Source of the DNA: an uncultured Prevotella sp.
Lineage (GTDB): Bacteria; Bacteroidota; Bacteroidia; Bacteroidales; Bacteroidaceae
Direction of reading: 5' to 3'
NCBI GenBank assembly: GCA_945788545.1
Contig: CALZMK010000013.1
Location: forward strand, 1-13,182
DNA: 13,182 nt
Below are positions 12,134-13,182 of this stretch, piece by piece. Both the position numbers and the translations under genes were made by a program. The notes below the pieces were generated by a model, which worked only from the letters and a program-made list of their open reading frames with translations, had not been told where the DNA came from and did no database searches. Numbering within the stretch: position 1 is the first letter of the stretch; every line of letters starts with the position of its first letter.

Positions 12134-13182
12134 ACAGGATAATAGCTACATTGTGTCTTGCCGCGTCATTTATGTGTGCCGGAGCCCAGAATTTCCAAAG
12201 GGCTGACAATACCGGAGACGTAAATGGCATGGACATCAACGGCAATACTACAAACCGTAATTTCAACAAGCATAACAACGACACCACGCGCCACAAGGAA
12301 ATACCCAAAGGACTGAGAGTGTGGAAGATAGACCGCAAATTTGGCGACGTCATCCCCTCGCTGCCCGACACTATGCCCCATCTCTTTATGAACACCATAT
12401 TCAATACTGGCAAGTATGGGGAATATAACACCACGGGTAATAACTACACTCCGCGACTGAGCCGAATAGCTATCGACCAGCCTCTCGCGAGTCAGTTCTT
12501 GTTCGTGCAACCGTATTCGCATGTGATGAAGCAGCCCGATGAAATTCTGTTCACCAACACGCTTTCGCCTATCACCAATGTAACATACGACAACTGCGGC
12601 GACAAACTCAATGGAGAGGACCATATAGACGTACTGTTTGCCACCAATGCCAACAAGCGTCTCGGATTTGGTTTCGACATCAACTACTCCTATGCCCGCG
12701 GATATTATGCCAACCAGAGTACGTCGCATTTCGGATCCACCCTGTTCAGTTCCTACGACGGCGACCGCTATAAGATGCATGCCATGTTCTCGGTGTATCA
12801 TCAGAAGGTGGCTGAGAATGGTGGAATCACCGATGACAACTATATCACTCATCCCGAGACCTTCGACGACCAGTTTATTGAGAGCGAGATACCCACTGTG
12901 CTTGAGCGCAACTGGAACCGCAACGACAATATCCACCTTTTCCTCAGTCATCGCTACAGCTTCGGATTCTATCGCAAGGTGCGCATGACCGACGAGGAGA
13001 TTAAGGCCCGCCGCTTTGCCGCCGAGTCGAAGAGGGACAACGCCGAGCGCAGGAAAGAGGAGGAGATGAAACGCAAGGAGGAAGAGAATGTCAAGGACGA
13101 GAACCTGGTGTTTTCCGACGAGAACAACAAGGAAATCTTGGCCGACAGCCTTAACATGGCTCTCGCCGACACTCTTAAGAAG
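12130..13182 (+). CDS. Putative outer-membrane porin, 5' part only
   Basis: Open for 351 codons to the right edge with no stop. Residues 1-19 are a signal peptide (IIATLCLAASFMCAGA), with mature Gln20. From residue about 80 the sequence has beta-barrel character and the pattern of the Bacteroidetes 'putative porin' family (PF14121): FLFVQPYSHV, NVTYDNCGDKLNGEDHIDVLFATNANKRLGFGFDINYSYARGYY, SSYDGDRYKMHAMFSVYHQKVAENGG and SHRYSFGFYRKV. After a strand ending near 284 comes a highly charged, probably helical segment (about 288-322, AERRKEEEMKRKEEE), then an acidic stretch. The barrel should resume beyond the edge. The start is fixed by the ATGA overlap with the preceding gene. The substrate is unknown. 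Confidence 0.82.
   Translation, partial: MNRIIATLCLAASFMCAGAQNFQRADNTGDVNGMDINGNTTNRNFNKHNNDTTRHKEIPKGLRVWKIDRKFGDVIPSLPDTMPHLFMNTIFNTGKYGEYNTTGNNYTPRLSRIAIDQPLASQFLFVQPYSHVMKQPDEILFTNTLSPITNVTYDNCGDKLNGEDHIDVLFATNANKRLGFGFDINYSYARGYYANQSTSHFGSTLFSSYDGDRYKMHAMFSVYHQKVAENGGITDDNYITHPETFDDQFIESEIPTVLERNWNRNDNIHLFLSHRYSFGFYRKVRMTDEEIKARRFAAESKRDNAERRKEEEMKRKEEENVKDENLVFSDENNKEILADSLNMALADTLKK

Noticed and set aside
12166..12951. 261-codon minus-strand open frame
   Set aside because: Antisense to the porin, whose signal peptide, coupled start and family motifs establish the plus strand as coding.
1..13182. CRISPR array, insertion sequence, phage or toxin-antitoxin genes
   Set aside because: No regularly spaced direct repeats, transposase or integrase motifs, terminal inverted repeats with target duplications, or toxin-like gene pairs were seen on either strand.

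Overview
The window looks like chromosomal DNA from a member of the Bacteroidales, most likely Prevotella or a close relative. Evidence: at least four promoters match the Bacteroidetes consensus TTTG-N19-20-TAnnTTTG. The gene content is also typical: sphingolipid synthesis (serine palmitoyltransferase), a type IX secretion plug protein, a LruC-domain lipoprotein, a Bacteroidetes 'putative porin', a DUF4468 protein, the GGGtGRT/IscU-like pair and Kdo activation. The species assignment is inferred. I see no phage, insertion sequence, CRISPR array or other mobile element.

Layout. 1-795 (-): 5' part of a LruC-domain lipoprotein gene running off the left edge, with its own promoter. 903-2122 (-): a 54-aa FeoB-associated Cys-rich membrane protein just downstream of a YegS/DgkB-type lipid kinase. 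2285-3472 (+): serine palmitoyltransferase, divergent from the kinase across about 160 bp. 3556-3629 (+): tRNA-Pro(UGG) with a consensus promoter and a strong terminator, then GAGGAAT-type repeats. 3857-6328 (+): a one-component sensor/regulator with a periplasmic propeller, triple-Y domain, single membrane helix and AraC-type DNA-binding domain. 6304-7584 (-): a type IX secretion plug protein, overlapping the regulator tail-to-tail by 25 bp. 7688-9418 (-): two-gene operon of an atypical IscU/NifU-like protein and a GGGtGRT protein, closed by a strong terminator. 9532-10254 (-): TrmN6-like methyltransferase. 10327-11082 (-): KdsB. 11232-13182 (+): operon with ATGA stop-start overlaps encoding a DUF4468 protein, a small two-helix membrane protein and the start of a putative porin.

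How the genes fit together. Most genes serve the cell envelope: sphingoid-base synthesis beside a lipid kinase, Kdo for LPS, an outer-membrane porin, type IX secretion and a surface lipoprotein. The parts least explained by standard annotation are the kinase-less membrane regulator, the IscU-like protein without the usual third cysteine paired with GGGtGRT, the lipid kinase beside serine palmitoyltransferase, and two kinds of short intergenic repeat. One of these repeats appears to supply the translation start of the secretion plug gene.
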